NCBI GenBank assembly: GCA_018702715.1
Contig: JABIYQ010000540.1
Coordinates: 1-7,271 of the forward strand
Length of the DNA: 7,271 bases
Origin: Desulfobacula sp.
Lineage (GTDB): Bacteria; Desulfobacterota; Desulfobacteria; Desulfobacterales; Desulfobacteraceae
Direction of reading: 5' to 3'
The translations under genes were made by a program, and so were the position numbers. Of this stretch, positions 1-5,237 are shown one piece after another. Position 1 is the first letter of the stretch. Each line of letters starts with the position of its first letter. Under the pieces are notes generated by a model that saw nothing but the letters and a program-made list of their open reading frames with translations, was not told where the DNA came from and searched no databases.

Positions 1-532
1 CATTTTCAGCCGCCAGCCGATCATAATCAGAATCCCCGATAAAAAGAATTTCATCAGATTTAAATTTAAATTTTTCCATAATTTGCAACAATTGTTCAGG
101 ATCAGGTTTTGGCTTTTTCACTTTTGCGGCTGTCATCACAGCTTCAAAATAGTTTTCCAGATGGAAATCTTTCAACACCTTTTCCATGGTATTGGTTCTA
201 TTGGTAGCAATCCCTCTGATAAATCCATTGTTTTTGAGTTTTATAAGAAGCTCTTTAAGGCCTTGTTCCATTCTCATGTGTTTGATAAATTTTTTATAGC
301 CGATATTTTTAAGATTGTCATATACAATTGAAAGCTCATCCATTTCAGGAAAAAGATATTCAATGGCTCCTGTAACAGTCATCATATGAATGTTTACAAA
401 TTGTTCATCATTGAGTATGGGCTTATTAAAGTTTAAAAGGACCTCATCATAAAATTTTCTGTTAGCCAGAGCCGTGTCAAACATGACACCGTCACAGTCA
501 AACACCACTGCTTTTATTTTTAAAATATCCAT
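1..532 (-). CDS. HAD-superfamily hydrolase, phosphoglycolate phosphatase-like, 3' end cut by window edge
   Basis: The frame opens at ATG 530-532 and stays open to base 1, giving 177 residues; the C-terminus (probably a few dozen residues) is outside the window. HAD motif I is FDCDGVMFDT with the nucleophile/acid pair D12 and D14. Motif II is the Thr of GIATN (T110), motif III is the Lys in KKPKPDP (K140), and motif IV is FIGDSDYD (D157, D161). The stretch between motifs I and II (about residues 20-95) has the size of a helical C1 cap, as in Gph/PpaX-type phosphatases. It should be a cytoplasmic Mg-dependent phosphomonoesterase; the substrate cannot be read from sequence. It begins 33 nt after the DUF1573 stop with no terminator between, so co-transcription is likely. 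The ribosome site is weak (AAAGAAAA). Phosphoglycolate is the default guess; a role on a riboflavin intermediate is possible but unsupported. Confidence 0.9.
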   Translation of the reverse strand, partial: MDILKIKAVVFDCDGVMFDTALANRKFYDEVLLNFNKPILNDEQFVNIHMMTVTGAIEYLFPEMDELSIVYDNLKNIGYKKFIKHMRMEQGLKELLIKLKNNGFIRGIATNRTNTMEKVLKDFHLENYFEAVMTAAKVKKPKPDPEQLLQIMEKFKFKSDEILFIGDSDYDRLAAEN

Positions 533-565
533 ATTTACATTTTCTTTAAAAAAACAATGGCAAGC

Positions 566-1267
566 TTAAGATTTTGGTACCTTTTTTTCAAGGAACCTCA
601 CCGATACCATTATTGTTAATTTTGGTTTGTACTGACTGTCTGTTTTAAGCGTTAATACATCATACAAATTTTGCACCTTGTCTGATGTGCTTTTAATTTT
701 TACCTGCCAGAATTTCTTTTCTTCGGTCGGAGCAATGAGCATTGGTTTAATACTTTCATTGCCCCTTGTCTCCATTCCCAGAATCGAAAACGGATATTTT
801 TCAAAAGGAGTAATGGTGACGACGGCCTCTAAAATCTCTCCGGGATTTCCTTTCAGATATACAGATACGGGCTTGATATCAACTACCTTTTCTACAGTGC
901 CTTTGACCACCAGGTTAAACTTTTTCTTCTCAGGATCATCGGTTTTAACCTGGATATTTTTTTTCATGTACGTCCCGCCATAACCATTGGTTTTAAAGCG
1001 AAGCTTGATTTTGCCTTCCCCTCCCGGGGGAATCTGCCTGTCAAAGGAGTTTTGGTCACAGCCTCAGGGAGGCAGAACATTGATAATATGAAGCGTTGTA
1101 TCTCCAATATTTTTAATGATAAACTCATGGGGGACATGAACTCCTTCAGGCACTGATTCAAATGTAAAAACAGGATTATCAATCAAAATTTTGGGTTGTG
1201 CCAGTCCCTGTTGAGGCAGAAAAAATACCGCGATGATAAAAGGAATGAGGATGATTTTCTTTTTCAT
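566..1267 (-). CDS. Exported DUF1573-family protein with in-frame TGA, candidate selenoprotein (Sec68)
   Basis: Reading from ATG 1265-1267 to TAA 566-568 gives 233 residues if the single in-frame TGA (1064-1066) is read as an amino acid. Residues 1-23 form a signal peptide: MKKK, a hydrophobic core, then GLA-QP, so the protein should be exported. Residues about 28-120 are a DUF1573 (ASH/Ig-like beta-sandwich) domain, with VFTFESVPEG, FIIKNIGDTTLHIINV, IPPGGEGKIKLRF and KTDDPEKKKFNLVVKG. Residues 120-233 look like a second beta-sandwich. In the family, the strand after the 'NxGDxxLxI' region is followed by S-C-G-C-T; here it reads P-P-(TGA)-G-C-D, so the TGA replaces the first Cys. No other stop or frameshift occurs over 702 nt, and the codons after the TGA remain family-like. 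Starting instead at Met101 would remove the signal peptide and half the domain. The purine-rich AAGGA lies 13 nt before the ATG, longer than usual. DUF1573 function is unknown. The alternative is a recent nonsense mutation or a base error. Confidence 0.7.
1016..1076 (-). promoter_or_regulatory. Inverted repeats around the TGA, weak SECIS candidates
   Basis: Three foldings are visible in the mRNA. (1) A 7-bp perfect stem pairs UCUGCCU (1070-1076) with AGGCAGA (1033-1039) and encloses the UGA; inside it CAAA/UUUG closes a 5-nt loop ACUCC. (2) A 5-bp stem GCCUC/GAGGC (1061-1073) has a 3-nt loop that includes the U of UGA. (3) A 6-bp GC-rich hairpin UUCCCC/GGGGAA (1016-1032) has loop CGGGA starting 37 nt after the UGA. 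Bacterial SECIS loops normally carry a G near the start of the loop, closer to the UGA. Only (3) has the G, and it is at the far limit of distance. It also encodes the conserved PPGGEG, so it may be coincidental. Confidence 0.3.
1064..1066 (-). other. In-frame TGA, candidate selenocysteine codon
   Basis: This TGA is codon 68 of the DUF1573 gene, followed by GGC TGT, so the peptide reads Sec-Gly-Cys where relatives have Cys-Gly-Cys. Sec codons typically sit at positions that are Cys in homologues and often pair with a nearby Cys, and both conditions are met. What is seen is the codon, its alignment position and the intact flanking frame; Sec insertion itself is inferred. No selA, selB, selC or selD lies in the window. 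Confidence 0.6.
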
Positions 1268-1315
1268 AATGTATGGATTTTCCTTAAGAAATTAACATTA
1301 AAACAGCTTGGATAA

Positions 1316-1342
1316 CCTATACTGGTTCCGACTAAATTTCAA
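1316..1342 (-). promoter_or_regulatory. Weak sigma70-like promoter candidate for the DUF1573 gene
   Basis: On the minus strand TTGAAA (1337-1342) and TATAGG (1316-1321) are separated by 15 nt, shorter than the usual 16-18. It lies about 50 nt upstream of the DUF1573 start, a sensible place for a promoter. Both boxes are imperfect, and AT-rich DNA yields such matches by chance. Confidence 0.22.
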
Positions 1343-1407
1343 GTAAGATCTATTTTCCATTCTTTTTTTGGGAGCCTGTTTTATTTGAATCACAATTTAA
1401 ACAGCTT

Positions 1408-1423
1408 TTCATTGATCATTGAA
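1408..1423. repeat. 16-bp dyad centred on TGATCA
   Basis: TTCATTGATCATTGAA is an inverted repeat with one mismatched pair, 141 nt upstream of the DUF1573 start. Its size and symmetry fit a dimeric regulator's operator, but it matches no operator I can name with confidence (not a good FNR, CRP or Fur box). Confidence 0.35.
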
Positions 1424-1516
1424 CATATCCCATTTTTTTGTTCTATTTTTTTTGGTCAATGGCCAATACTTTAACCACTCCCATCAAGGCATTTGATACC
1501 ATAATATTGGGATATG
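1424..1516. repeat. Widely spaced 9-bp inverted repeat CATATCCCA ... TGGGATATG
   Basis: CATATCCCA at 1424-1432 is the exact reverse complement of TGGGATATG at 1508-1516, with 75 nt between. The interior contains the TTGGTCAATGGCCAA dyad and a small ATCAA/TTGAT stem with a 5-nt loop (about 1482-1497), so the block could fold as a multi-branched RNA. A 9-bp match at this distance can also arise by chance in about 390 nt. Confidence 0.3.
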
Positions 1517-1607
1517 AATAAAAGATTCTTGTGCTATGGGTTCCCGGCAAATGATGCAGATTGATCTTCAAAGGATCGGTCAAGTTCAATTTTTTCCTGA
1601 TAAACAT
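1443..1607 (-). CDS. Doubtful small ORF, 54 codons
   Basis: ATG 1605-1607 to TAG 1443-1445 encodes 54 residues beginning MFIRKKLNLT and ending KVLAIDQKK. It lies in the gap after the MBL-fold hydrolase, on the same strand as all other genes. I recognise no family. No Shine-Dalgarno sequence precedes the ATG (the upstream bases are pyrimidine-rich CTTCCTTTTTG). There is no signal peptide; the mildly hydrophobic stretch MVSNALMGVVKVLAI is near the end. The inverted repeats of this gap fall inside or just beside it, which argues for non-coding use. Chance opening of the frame is the likelier explanation. Confidence 0.15.
   Translation of the reverse strand: MFIRKKLNLTDPLKINLHHLPGTHSTRIFYSYPNIMVSNALMGVVKVLAIDQKK
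1452..1466. repeat. 15-bp near-perfect dyad TTGGTCAATGGCCAA
   Basis: TTGGTCA-A-TGGCCAA is symmetric around a central A with a single G/T-type imperfection. It lies 28 nt to the right of the TGATCA dyad, so two operator-like dyads share the same upstream region. No protein is assigned to it. Confidence 0.35.
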
Positions 1608-1654
1608 TTTTCAAAAAGGAAGCTTGTTAAACAATCCATCCATCAAAATGCTAT

Positions 1655-2275
1655 TCATCTCAAGAAAGGATTGTTTCTCTTTTCATTACCAATATTTGTT
1701 TCAGGACCATGGCCGGTATACACAATTGTTTTATCATCAAAACTCAACAATTTTTGTTTGATACTTGAAATTAAAGTATCATAGTCACCACCTGGAAGAT
1801 CAGTCCTGCCAATGGAGCCTGCAAACAAGGTATCTCCGGCAAAGAGATGGCCCTGGGTATAAAGACAGATGCCGCCTTTTGAATGACCGGGGGTGTGGAT
1901 CACCTTTAAGGTAATCTCACCAAAAGTTATTTCATCTCCATCTTTTAATAAAATATCTGCAGGGGGTGAATTGTCTGCCGATAGCCCGAACATTGATGCG
2001 GAATGTGAAAGCTCGTTCAGCATGGGCTCGTCATCGGGATGAATGGCAAGCTTTGCCCCTGTCACTTCCTTCATTCTTTTATTTGCACCAACATGGTCAA
2101 AATGTCCGTGTGTATTAATCAGGTATTTTACATTTAATTCAGATTTAGCAAGTTCCATGAGAATCCGGTCTGCATCATCTCCTGGATCAATTACTACAGC
2201 TTCTTTTGTGGATTCACATCCTAAAATAAAACAATTGGCCATAATCGGCCCAACCTCAAGTTTCTTAATAATCAA
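1655..2275 (-). CDS. MBL-fold metallo-hydrolase, glyoxalase II-like (YcbL type)
   Basis: This 206-residue cytoplasmic protein is a complete short metallo-beta-lactamase-fold hydrolase. The metal-binding motif is THGHFDH (H56, H58, D60, H61), followed by HTPGHS (H131), the bridging Asp in FAGDTLF (D148) and GHGPET (H189). These are the ligands of a two-metal site, and the length matches the glyoxalase-II-like YcbL group. That group lacks the long C-terminal helical domain used by classical GloB to bind glutathione. Thioester hydrolysis is the expected chemistry; the natural substrate is not evident. The start is TTG at 2273-2275: it sits 5 nt after a perfect AGGAGG, and the residues it adds (IIKKLEVGPIMANCFIL) match the normal first strand of the fold. 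It begins 9 nt after the nusB stop, so it is likely the last gene of the riboflavin-nusB operon. Confidence 0.93.
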   Translation of the reverse strand: MIIKKLEVGPIMANCFILGCESTKEAVVIDPGDDADRILMELAKSELNVKYLINTHGHFDHVGANKRMKEVTGAKLAIHPDDEPMLNELSHSASMFGLSADNSPPADILLKDGDEITFGEITLKVIHTPGHSKGGICLYTQGHLFAGDTLFAGSIGRTDLPGGDYDTLISSIKQKLLSFDDKTIVYTGHGPETNIGNEKRNNPFLR

Positions 2276-2280
2276 GACAA

Positions 2281-2286
2281 CCTCCT
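2281..2286 (-). promoter_or_regulatory. Perfect Shine-Dalgarno AGGAGG deciding a TTG start
   Basis: AGGAGG lies 5 nt before the TTG at 2273-2275, and its first bases overlap the nusB TAG stop codon (2285-2287). It is the strongest ribosome site I see in the window and fixes the start of the MBL-fold hydrolase at a rare initiation codon. The next ATG, codon 12, has no comparable site. Confidence 0.8.
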
Positions 2287-2701
2287 ATTTAAACCCCTCA
2301 AGGGATCTTATACGATCCAAAACTCCATTGATAAAAGACCCTGAATCCCTTGTGCCATAATTTTTACCAATTTCAACCGCTTCATTTATGGTGACACTGG
2401 GGGGTATATCAGTACACTTAATAAATTCAAATGTTGCCACCCGCATGATATTTCTATCAACCACAGGCATCCTGGAAATTTTCCAGTTTTTTGAATATTT
2501 ATTTAGCAATGCATCTATTTGAACACTGTTTTCCAGAACTCCTTTTACCAGATCCAGAAAAAAAGGTTTGACCCCTTGTGTTAGCTTTTCTTCATTATTG
2601 GCACAAAATACCTCAAAACTTTGCTCTGGATCGGATTTATCCATGTCAAAGAAAAAAAGTGCCTGAAGTGCAAGTTCCCTTGCCTGCCTGCGGTCACCCA
2701 T
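2285..2701 (-). CDS. nusB: Transcription antitermination factor NusB
   Basis: NusB is a small all-helical RNA-binding protein that pairs with NusE (ribosomal protein S10) on boxA RNA to keep RNA polymerase processive, chiefly on rRNA operons. The 138 residues match the usual length. The basic N-terminus GDRRQARELALQALF is the typical first helix. Later signatures are MPVVDRNIMRVATFE (about 78-92) and SVTINEAVEIGKNYG followed by SGSFINGVLDRI near the end. The ATG at 2699-2701 lies 8 nt after the ribH stop, with AAAAGGG about 12 nt upstream inside ribH, so translation is probably coupled. ribH-nusB adjacency is common in bacteria and supports both assignments. Confidence 0.96.
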   Translation of the reverse strand: MGDRRQARELALQALFFFDMDKSDPEQSFEVFCANNEEKLTQGVKPFFLDLVKGVLENSVQIDALLNKYSKNWKISRMPVVDRNIMRVATFEFIKCTDIPPSVTINEAVEIGKNYGTRDSGSFINGVLDRIRSLEGFK

Positions 2702-2709
2702 AATATTAT

Positions 2710-3183
2710 CTAACCCTTTTTCAGACTTTCGGAAAGATTTGCCATTTCCACAGCACCAAGGGCAACATCAAATCCTTTATTACCCGCCTTAGTCCCTGCC
2801 CTTTCAATGGCTTGTTCAATGGTTTCTGTGGTGAGAATCCCGAACATCACCGGGATATCAGCTTCAAGACTGACAGATGCAATGCCTTTTGATACCTCTG
2901 CGCACACATAGTCATAATGGCTTGTGGCACCGCGAATAACGGCCCCGATACAGATAATGGCATCATAGGTTCCATGATTCAACATTTTCTTTGCAGCTAA
3001 AGGAATTTCAAAAGCACCCGGAACTTTTAGGATAGTGATGTCTTTATCCTCTGCTCCGCTTCTGATTAATGCATCAACGGCGCCATCTACCAGCTTAGCT
3101 GTGATAAAATCATTAAAACGGGAAACAATGATTCCAAATTTCTTCCCCTGGGCCTGTAACCCTGCTTCTATAACTTTTGGCAT
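2710..3183 (-). CDS. ribH: 6,7-dimethyl-8-ribityllumazine synthase
   Basis: RibH condenses 5-amino-6-ribitylaminouracil with 3,4-dihydroxy-2-butanone 4-phosphate to form lumazine, the penultimate step of riboflavin synthesis. It usually assembles as pentamers or 60-mer capsids. The 157 residues match the family. Visible motifs are SRFNDFIT (21-28, with the aromatic residue that stacks on substrate), VPGAFEIPLAAKK (54-66), and GAVIRGATSHYDYVC (80-94) carrying the catalytic-type His89. The phosphate-binding region is TTETIEQAIERAGTKAGNKG, with R128. The ATG at 3181-3183 follows AAGGA at a spacing of 8 nt. A 142-nt gap separates it from ribBA and contains a good promoter candidate, so ribH and nusB may be expressed both from the main operon and independently. 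Confidence 0.97.
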   Translation of the reverse strand: MPKVIEAGLQAQGKKFGIIVSRFNDFITAKLVDGAVDALIRSGAEDKDITILKVPGAFEIPLAAKKMLNHGTYDAIICIGAVIRGATSHYDYVCAEVSKGIASVSLEADIPVMFGILTTETIEQAIERAGTKAGNKGFDVALGAVEMANLSESLKKG

Positions 3184-3250
3184 TTTTCTTTTCCTTGTAA
3201 CATGGGGTCAGGCTTTTGTTTTCAACATTATCAAAACTGTTTCCGGTTTA

Positions 3251-3278
3251 ATCATACTTTTCTTGCCAATAACGTCAA
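3251..3278 (-). promoter_or_regulatory. Sigma70-type promoter candidate upstream of ribH
   Basis: On the minus strand TTGACG (3273-3278, one base from TTGACA) is followed after 16 nt by TATGAT (3251-3256, one base from TATAAT). This is the best promoter match I found. Transcription would begin near 3244, giving a leader of roughly 60 nt before the ribH ATG. The gap in which it lies, between ribBA and ribH, is the only long one in an otherwise compact operon. No riboswitch-like conserved core is recognisable in the leader. Confidence 0.5.
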
Positions 3279-3325
3279 TTACAAAAGAAATGACCCTGAT
3301 TAATATTTTAATTAAATCCTTTGAT

Positions 3326-4528
3326 TTACATGTGGAGCAAATGTCCCATCTTGGCCTGCTTACATTTGAGATATCCATGATTATGGCAATTGGATTCAAC
3401 TTCAATGGGAACCTGTTCAACAACACTTAACCCATACCCTTCAAGGCCGATCATTTTTTTAGGGTTATTGGTAAGAAGCCTCATCTTTTTGACACCCAGA
3501 TCCACAAGCATCTGGGCTCCCACACCATAATCTCTCATGTCTGCCTTAAACCCGAGTTTCTCATTCGCTTCAACAGTATCCAAGCCCTGGCGTTGATATT
3601 CATAGGCTTTTAATTTGTTTACAAGACCAATACCCCGACCTTCCTGACGAAGGTATAAAAGAACCCCGCTACCTTCTTGTTCCATCATTGCCATGGCACT
3701 ATGGAGCTGATCCTGGCAGTCACAGCGCAGTGAAGAAAAAATATCCCCGGTCATACATTCTGAATGAACTCTGACCAGAATTGCCTTTTGGGGATCAACT
3801 TCTCCTTTCACAAGGGCAATATGGGTCAAGTTGTCCATATCATTCTCATAGGCAATGATTTTAAATTCGCCGCCAACCTTAGTGGGGATCATAGTTTCGG
3901 CAGCTCTATTGACAAAACTTTCCGTTTTTAGTCTGTATTTTACAAGCTCTGCAACTGTGCAGATACCGATACCATGTTTTTTTGCAAATTTTTCAAGAGA
4001 AGGCATCCTTGCCATTGTGCCGTCATCATCCATGATTTCACAAATCACTCCGGCAGGTTTCATCCCTGAAAGGCGTGCCAAATCGACAGATCCTTCTGTC
4101 TGTCCTATCCTGACCATGACCCCACCATCCCGGGCTCTCAATGGAAAAATATGACCTGGTCTTGCAATATCCATGGGAGTGGTATCGTCTGCCACCGCGG
4201 TAAGGATTGTGGTAGCTCTGTCAGCTGCGGAAATCCCTGTGGTAACGCCTCTCTTAGCTTCAATGGACACGGTAAACCCTGTTCCATATTGTGAGGTGTT
4301 ATTGTCCACCATCATTGGTAAATCCAAGCGGTCTGCAATACTAGAGTCAAGGGAAAGACAGATCAGCCCCCTTCCATATCTAGCCATGAAATTTATGGCT
4401 TCCGGGGTCACAGCTTCTGCTGCCATGGTCAGATCACCTTCGTTTTCACGATCTTCATCATCCACAAGAATAACCATTTTACCATTTTTAATATCTTCAA
4501 TAGCCTGTTTAATTGTTAAATGCGGCAT
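3326..4528 (-). CDS. ribBA: Bifunctional 3,4-dihydroxy-2-butanone-4-phosphate synthase / GTP cyclohydrolase II
   Basis: The protein supplies both riboflavin precursors. Its N-terminal half converts ribulose 5-phosphate to dihydroxybutanone phosphate; its C-terminal half opens GTP. The start ATG 4526-4528 is chosen because AAGGA lies 7 nt upstream and MPHLTIKQAIEDI is the normal RibBA beginning. Further ATGs upstream in the same frame lie within ribE. This gives 400 residues, the usual size. The DHBP synthase domain (1 to about 200) has DDEDRENEGD (23-32), C57 in LICLS, GVTTGISAADR and RPGHIFPL (H126). At 142-146 it reads GQTEG, where enzymes such as E. coli RibB have GHTEA, so a His is replaced by Gln143. 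The cyclohydrolase domain (about 205-400) has zinc ligands C258, C269 and C271, then LRQEGRGIGL, DTVEAN, R332 in MRDYGVG, and LLTNNPKK. The gene starts 19 nt after ribE. GTP cyclohydrolase activity looks intact; DHBP synthase activity is probable. Confidence 0.96.
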   Translation of the reverse strand: MPHLTIKQAIEDIKNGKMVILVDDEDRENEGDLTMAAEAVTPEAINFMARYGRGLICLSLDSSIADRLDLPMMVDNNTSQYGTGFTVSIEAKRGVTTGISAADRATTILTAVADDTTPMDIARPGHIFPLRARDGGVMVRIGQTEGSVDLARLSGMKPAGVICEIMDDDGTMARMPSLEKFAKKHGIGICTVAELVKYRLKTESFVNRAAETMIPTKVGGEFKIIAYENDMDNLTHIALVKGEVDPQKAILVRVHSECMTGDIFSSLRCDCQDQLHSAMAMMEQEGSGVLLYLRQEGRGIGLVNKLKAYEYQRQGLDTVEANEKLGFKADMRDYGVGAQMLVDLGVKKMRLLTNNPKKMIGLEGYGLSVVEQVPIEVESNCHNHGYLKCKQAKMGHLLHM

Positions 4529-4547
4529 ATTTAAATCCTTAAGCTTA

Positions 4548-5213
4548 TTATAAAAATCCATTCCTTGCGAGAAGCCCCATACTGATACCTTCTTGCCCTT
4601 TTGGTAAAGCATCATTTTTTGAAATACTTCCCATTAAAATCTTTTTTACATATTTTCCGATCATATCGGTTTCTATATTGACCTCATCACCGATCCGCTT
4701 TAAACCGATAGTGGTAATATCTGCGGTGTGAGGGATAATACTGACTTCAAAGTCCTTATCCGAGCATTTGTTGATGGTCAAACTGATCCCTTCAATTGCA
4801 ACAGAGCCTTTTTCAATCATTTCTGCAGAAAGTTTTAACCCAACATCAACTCTGATAATTACAGCATTACTATTTCTCTTTATAGAAGAAATGACTCCTG
4901 TCCCATCAATGTGCCCTGAAACCAGATGGCCATCAATCCTGTCTGACAATTTTAACGCCCGTTCAATGTTGACCCTTGAGCCCGGTCTCAATTGTTTAAA
5001 AGTTGTCCGTTCAACAGTCTCAGGCGCCATATCAACTTTAAAAATATTTTTTTCAAGACTTACAGCAGTAAGACAGGCACCGTTCACAGCAATGGAATCT
5101 CCAATTTTTGATTCAGACAAATCCAGGCCGCAAGCGATGTGAAGCACTTTGCCTTCACCCCTGGACTCGATCCGTTTAATAGTTCCAAAATTTTCAATAA
5201 TTCCTGTAAACAT
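4548..5213 (-). CDS. ribE: Riboflavin synthase (alpha chain)
   Basis: Riboflavin synthase dismutates two lumazine molecules into riboflavin and the RibD product, acting as a homotrimer. The start ATG 5211-5213 gives the invariant MFTGIIE N-terminus, with GAGAGG a few bases upstream; an upstream ATG adding MRNEREK is therefore not used. The protein has 221 residues in two homologous lumazine-binding barrels. Barrel 1 (1 to about 95) has VNGACLT at 43-49, including Cys47. Barrel 2 (about 96-190) has GHLVSGHIDGTG (95-106) and the matching EGISLT at 141-146. About 30 C-terminal residues form the trimerisation helix and a tail. The ATG lies 24 nt after the ribD stop, within the operon. The same gene is called ribC in some nomenclatures. 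Confidence 0.97.
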   Translation of the reverse strand: MFTGIIENFGTIKRIESRGEGKVLHIACGLDLSESKIGDSIAVNGACLTAVSLEKNIFKVDMAPETVERTTFKQLRPGSRVNIERALKLSDRIDGHLVSGHIDGTGVISSIKRNSNAVIIRVDVGLKLSAEMIEKGSVAIEGISLTINKCSDKDFEVSIIPHTADITTIGLKRIGDEVNIETDMIGKYVKKILMGSISKNDALPKGQEGISMGLLARNGFL

Positions 5214-5237
5214 TTTTTCCCTCTCGTTTCTCATTTT

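Larger units (their letters stand above)
1268..1654. other. 387-nt intergenic stretch with inverted repeats, no convincing gene
   Basis: This gap separates the MBL-fold hydrolase from the DUF1573 gene and is the longest non-genic stretch in the window. It is AT-rich and holds three inverted repeats (listed separately), a weak minus-strand promoter candidate and a doubtful 54-codon ORF. I see no rRNA, tRNA, CRISPR or transposase remnant. No hairpin followed by a T-run marks a clear terminator for the upstream operon. The gap most likely contains the end of the riboflavin/nusB transcript and the promoter of the DUF1573-HAD pair. Confidence 0.6.

Noticed and set aside
533..565. Terminator between the DUF1573 gene and the HAD gene, suggested by a run of seven T on the coding strand
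   Set aside because: No stable GC-containing hairpin precedes the T-run, so it is more likely simply AT-rich spacer.
566..967. Separate 133-residue gene starting at the ATG at 965-967
   Set aside because: It would start in the middle of a DUF1573 domain, with no signal peptide and no clear ribosome site; it is the continuation of the same frame beyond the TGA.
964..1182. 72-codon minus-strand ORF spanning the TGA region in another frame
   Set aside because: It is out of frame with both halves of the DUF1573 gene and has no family-like sequence; bridging the halves through it would need two frameshifts, whereas reading the TGA needs none.
1536..1784. Plus-strand ORFs of 82 and 66 codons
   Set aside because: They are mostly antisense to the end of the MBL-fold hydrolase, with no ribosome site and no family resemblance.
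3208..3426. 72-codon minus-strand ORF running from the ribBA 3' end through the ribBA-ribH gap
   Set aside because: It overlaps ribBA in another frame, has no recognisable domain or ribosome site, and its non-overlapping part is AT-rich, low-complexity sequence carrying the promoter candidate.
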